DNA of 6,346 bases. Source: Acidobacteriota bacterium (GTDB taxonomy: Bacteria; Acidobacteriota; Vicinamibacteria; Vicinamibacterales; 2-12-FULL-66-21). Location: positions 1 through 6,346 of the forward strand of contig JACCXG010000135.1 of assembly GCA_013697225.1 (NCBI GenBank). Direction: 5' to 3'. The notes below the pieces were generated by a model that saw only the letters and a program-made list of their open reading frames with translations, did no database searches and was not told the DNA's origin. The position numbers and the translations under genes are program-made. Shown in pieces: positions 5,040 through 6,346 of this stretch (its first letter is position 1; each line of letters starts with the position of its first letter).

Positions 5040-6346
5040 AAGAGTGCTCCCGAAACGGTCCTGAACTTCGCGTACACGTACGGATAGTTCGGCCGGAACC
5101 AGTTGCGGAGGCTCGGCCGAACCAGCTCACGCGCGGTGCCGGGCGAGCCCCCCTTCAATACATAGTGGCGTCCGTCGAAGAACTCGACGGAGTACTCGGG
5201 GTACGACGCCATGGGCCGGAAGCCCGGGAATGGCGCGAAGATGCTGGAGGTCCACTCCCAGCCGTTACCCACCAGGTCGTGAACACCCCACCGGCTGGCC
5301 GCTGCAGGGCGTGAGCCGGCCGGAACGGGCTCCCAGCATTCGAATCCGAGATTGCCCGCGGTCATATCAGGCACGGTCCCTGGCGCACTCGCGGGCCACG
5401 GCGGGCCCGCGGACGGCCCGGAACTGCCAGAGTCCCCTGCTGCCGCAGTCTCCGGATTGCCGGCGCCCGGCACGCCAGAGGCCGCGCGGTGGTACTCCGC
5501 TTCCGTCGGAAGCCGGCGTCCCTTCCACCTGGCGTAGGCGGCAGCCTCGGCCTGACTGACATACACGGGCCAGGCGTGCGGGAGCGGGATGTCTTCGAAC
5601 ATTCCCCGCCAGAACGGCTGCCCGTCCCGCATGCCCCAGAAGGCCGGATGTCTCACGTCTTCAGCGACCCGCCACTCCCAGTCCGCCTCGCCCCACAGTT
5701 CCCGCCGCTCATACCCGTCGTCGGCCAGGAACGCGAGGAAGTCTGCGTTCGTGACGCTGTGCACGTCGATGTCGAAGGGCCCGACCTCGGTGGTCACCTC
5801 CTCGAACTCGTTGTCCCACCCGAACGCGAGGCGGTCGCGGCTGGCACCCAGCGTCACCTCTCCGGCCGGTATGATGACGACGGCGTGCCGAGGCGGTGGT
5901 GCGGCCGTGTCGTACCGGACGTTCGCCGGCTTGCGCTTGTGCTCGTAGGGAAGGCGCCGCCACATATAGAGGAGCGTTTCCTGGTGCATGGCCTCGTGTT
6001 CGAGCGCCGTGAACGCCGCCTCGCGGTGTGCCGCGGCGACCGGGTCGGTGCCGAAGGGATCGAAGGCGGGATCCTCCAGCCCCTTCATCACGGCGGCGTC
6101 AGCCGCCCGTCCGTACTCGAGGACCTCCGAACGTGCGGGCCAGCGCGTGTCGGCACCGCTGCGGGGCAGAGCGGCATCGACGCTGTCGGGATCGATGCCT
6201 CGCGCAAACAGCGACTCGAGCCGCTCGTCCACCCCGGGCTGTCCCAGCCCGCGCTTGAGAAACGAGATGACACTGAACGCCGGCAGGTGACCTTCGTAGA
6301 AGACGATCGGGTTTCGGAGCGCAATGGGGCGGGTGTAGTACACCGC
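5036..6346 (-). CDS. egtB: Ergothioneine-type sulfoxide synthase EgtB (5' end outside window)
   Basis: EgtB is a non-heme iron enzyme that joins hercynine and a thiol donor (cysteine or gamma-glutamylcysteine) with oxygen to give a sulfoxide. Numbering from the GTG at 6343, the DinB-like N-terminal part holds the three expected iron ligands: a His in GHLPAF (19) and the HxxxH pair in EHEAMHQE (116, 120). The formylglycine-generating-enzyme-like C-terminal domain runs from about 150 to 430, with WDNEFEEV, SVTNADFLAFL, RRLPTEAEY, GVHDLVGNGWEWTSS, VLKGGS and RPSLRNWFRPNYPYVYAKFR. The frame is still open at the right edge. In mycobacterial EgtB the first iron His is near residue 50, so about 30 residues probably lie beyond the window and 6343 is likely not the true start. 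A Gly/Ala/Ser/Pro-rich stretch (about 288-323) replaces the usual short segment after the RLPTEAE motif. Which thiol it uses cannot be told from what I see. It is the upstream gene of an egtB-egtD operon. Confidence 0.95.
   Translation of the reverse strand, partial: AVYYTRPIALRNPIVFYEGHLPAFSVISFLKRGLGQPGVDERLESLFARGIDPDSVDAALPRSGADTRWPARSEVLEYGRAADAAVMKGLEDPAFDPFGTDPVAAAHREAAFTALEHEAMHQETLLYMWRRLPYEHKRKPANVRYDTAAPPPRHAVVIIPAGEVTLGASRDRLAFGWDNEFEEVTTEVGPFDIDVHSVTNADFLAFLADDGYERRELWGEADWEWRVAEDVRHPAFWGMRDGQPFWRGMFEDIPLPHAWPVYVSQAEAAAYARWKGRRLPTEAEYHRAASGVPGAGNPETAAAGDSGSSGPSAGPPWPASAPGTVPDMTAGNLGFECWEPVPAGSRPAAASRWGVHDLVGNGWEWTSSIFAPFPGFRPMASYPEYSVEFFDGRHYVLKGGSPGTARELVRPSLRNWFRPNYPYVYAKFRTVSGALF
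5047..5051 (-). promoter_or_regulatory. Ribosome binding site that places the egtD start at CTG
   Basis: On the minus strand GGGAG (5051-5047), inside the last codons of egtB, is followed by a 7-nt spacer and CTG at 5039. Spacing and sequence are right for a Shine-Dalgarno. Since no ordinary start codon is available, this site is the main evidence for the CTG start. Confidence 0.65.

Overview
This is a GC-rich bacterial window of ordinary chromosomal character. I see no mobile elements, CRISPR arrays, tRNA or rRNA. The base composition, the ergothioneine gene pair, the WYL regulator and the AACTGG/CCAGTT heptamer repeats would suit an aerobic soil-type bacterium of the Acidobacteriota or Gemmatimonadota kind. 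That placement is an impression, not a demonstration.

Layout from left to right. (1) Positions 1-535, minus strand: a GTG-started polytopic membrane protein of unknown function that runs off the left edge. (2) A 68-bp divergent intergenic stretch with one AT-rich island that could hold -10 elements for both directions. (3) Positions 604-2284, plus strand: a DUF2207-type membrane protein with a signal peptide, a beta-rich extracytoplasmic domain, three predicted membrane helices and a glycine-rich tail. Its frame is broken by one extra base near 1811-1822. (4) Positions 2741-2299, minus strand: two small, translationally coupled genes (77 and 70 codons), the second with a C-X5-C-X2-C cysteine cluster. 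Their stop lies 14 bp from the DUF2207 stop. (5) A 179-bp divergent intergenic region. (6) Positions 2921-3892, plus strand: a WYL-domain transcriptional regulator. (7) Positions 3893-4073: a convergent intergenic region filled by tandem CCAGTTT-type heptamers and their inverted copies, forming a long imperfect hairpin. (8) Positions 6346-4074, minus strand: the ergothioneine operon egtB-egtD. EgtB is cut by the right edge, and EgtD overlaps it by 4 nt in a CTGA arrangement.

The ergothioneine pair is the only part with a firm pathway. EgtD trimethylates histidine to hercynine, and EgtB then uses oxygen and a thiol donor to make the C-S bond of the sulfoxide intermediate. No egtA, egtC or egtE is visible in this window. 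The most notable point is that egtD has no ATG, GTG or TTG that could start a full-length enzyme. The start best supported by length, Shine-Dalgarno and overlap is a CTG. The WYL regulator is divergent from the small gene pair and is a natural candidate to control it, but nothing in the sequence proves this.
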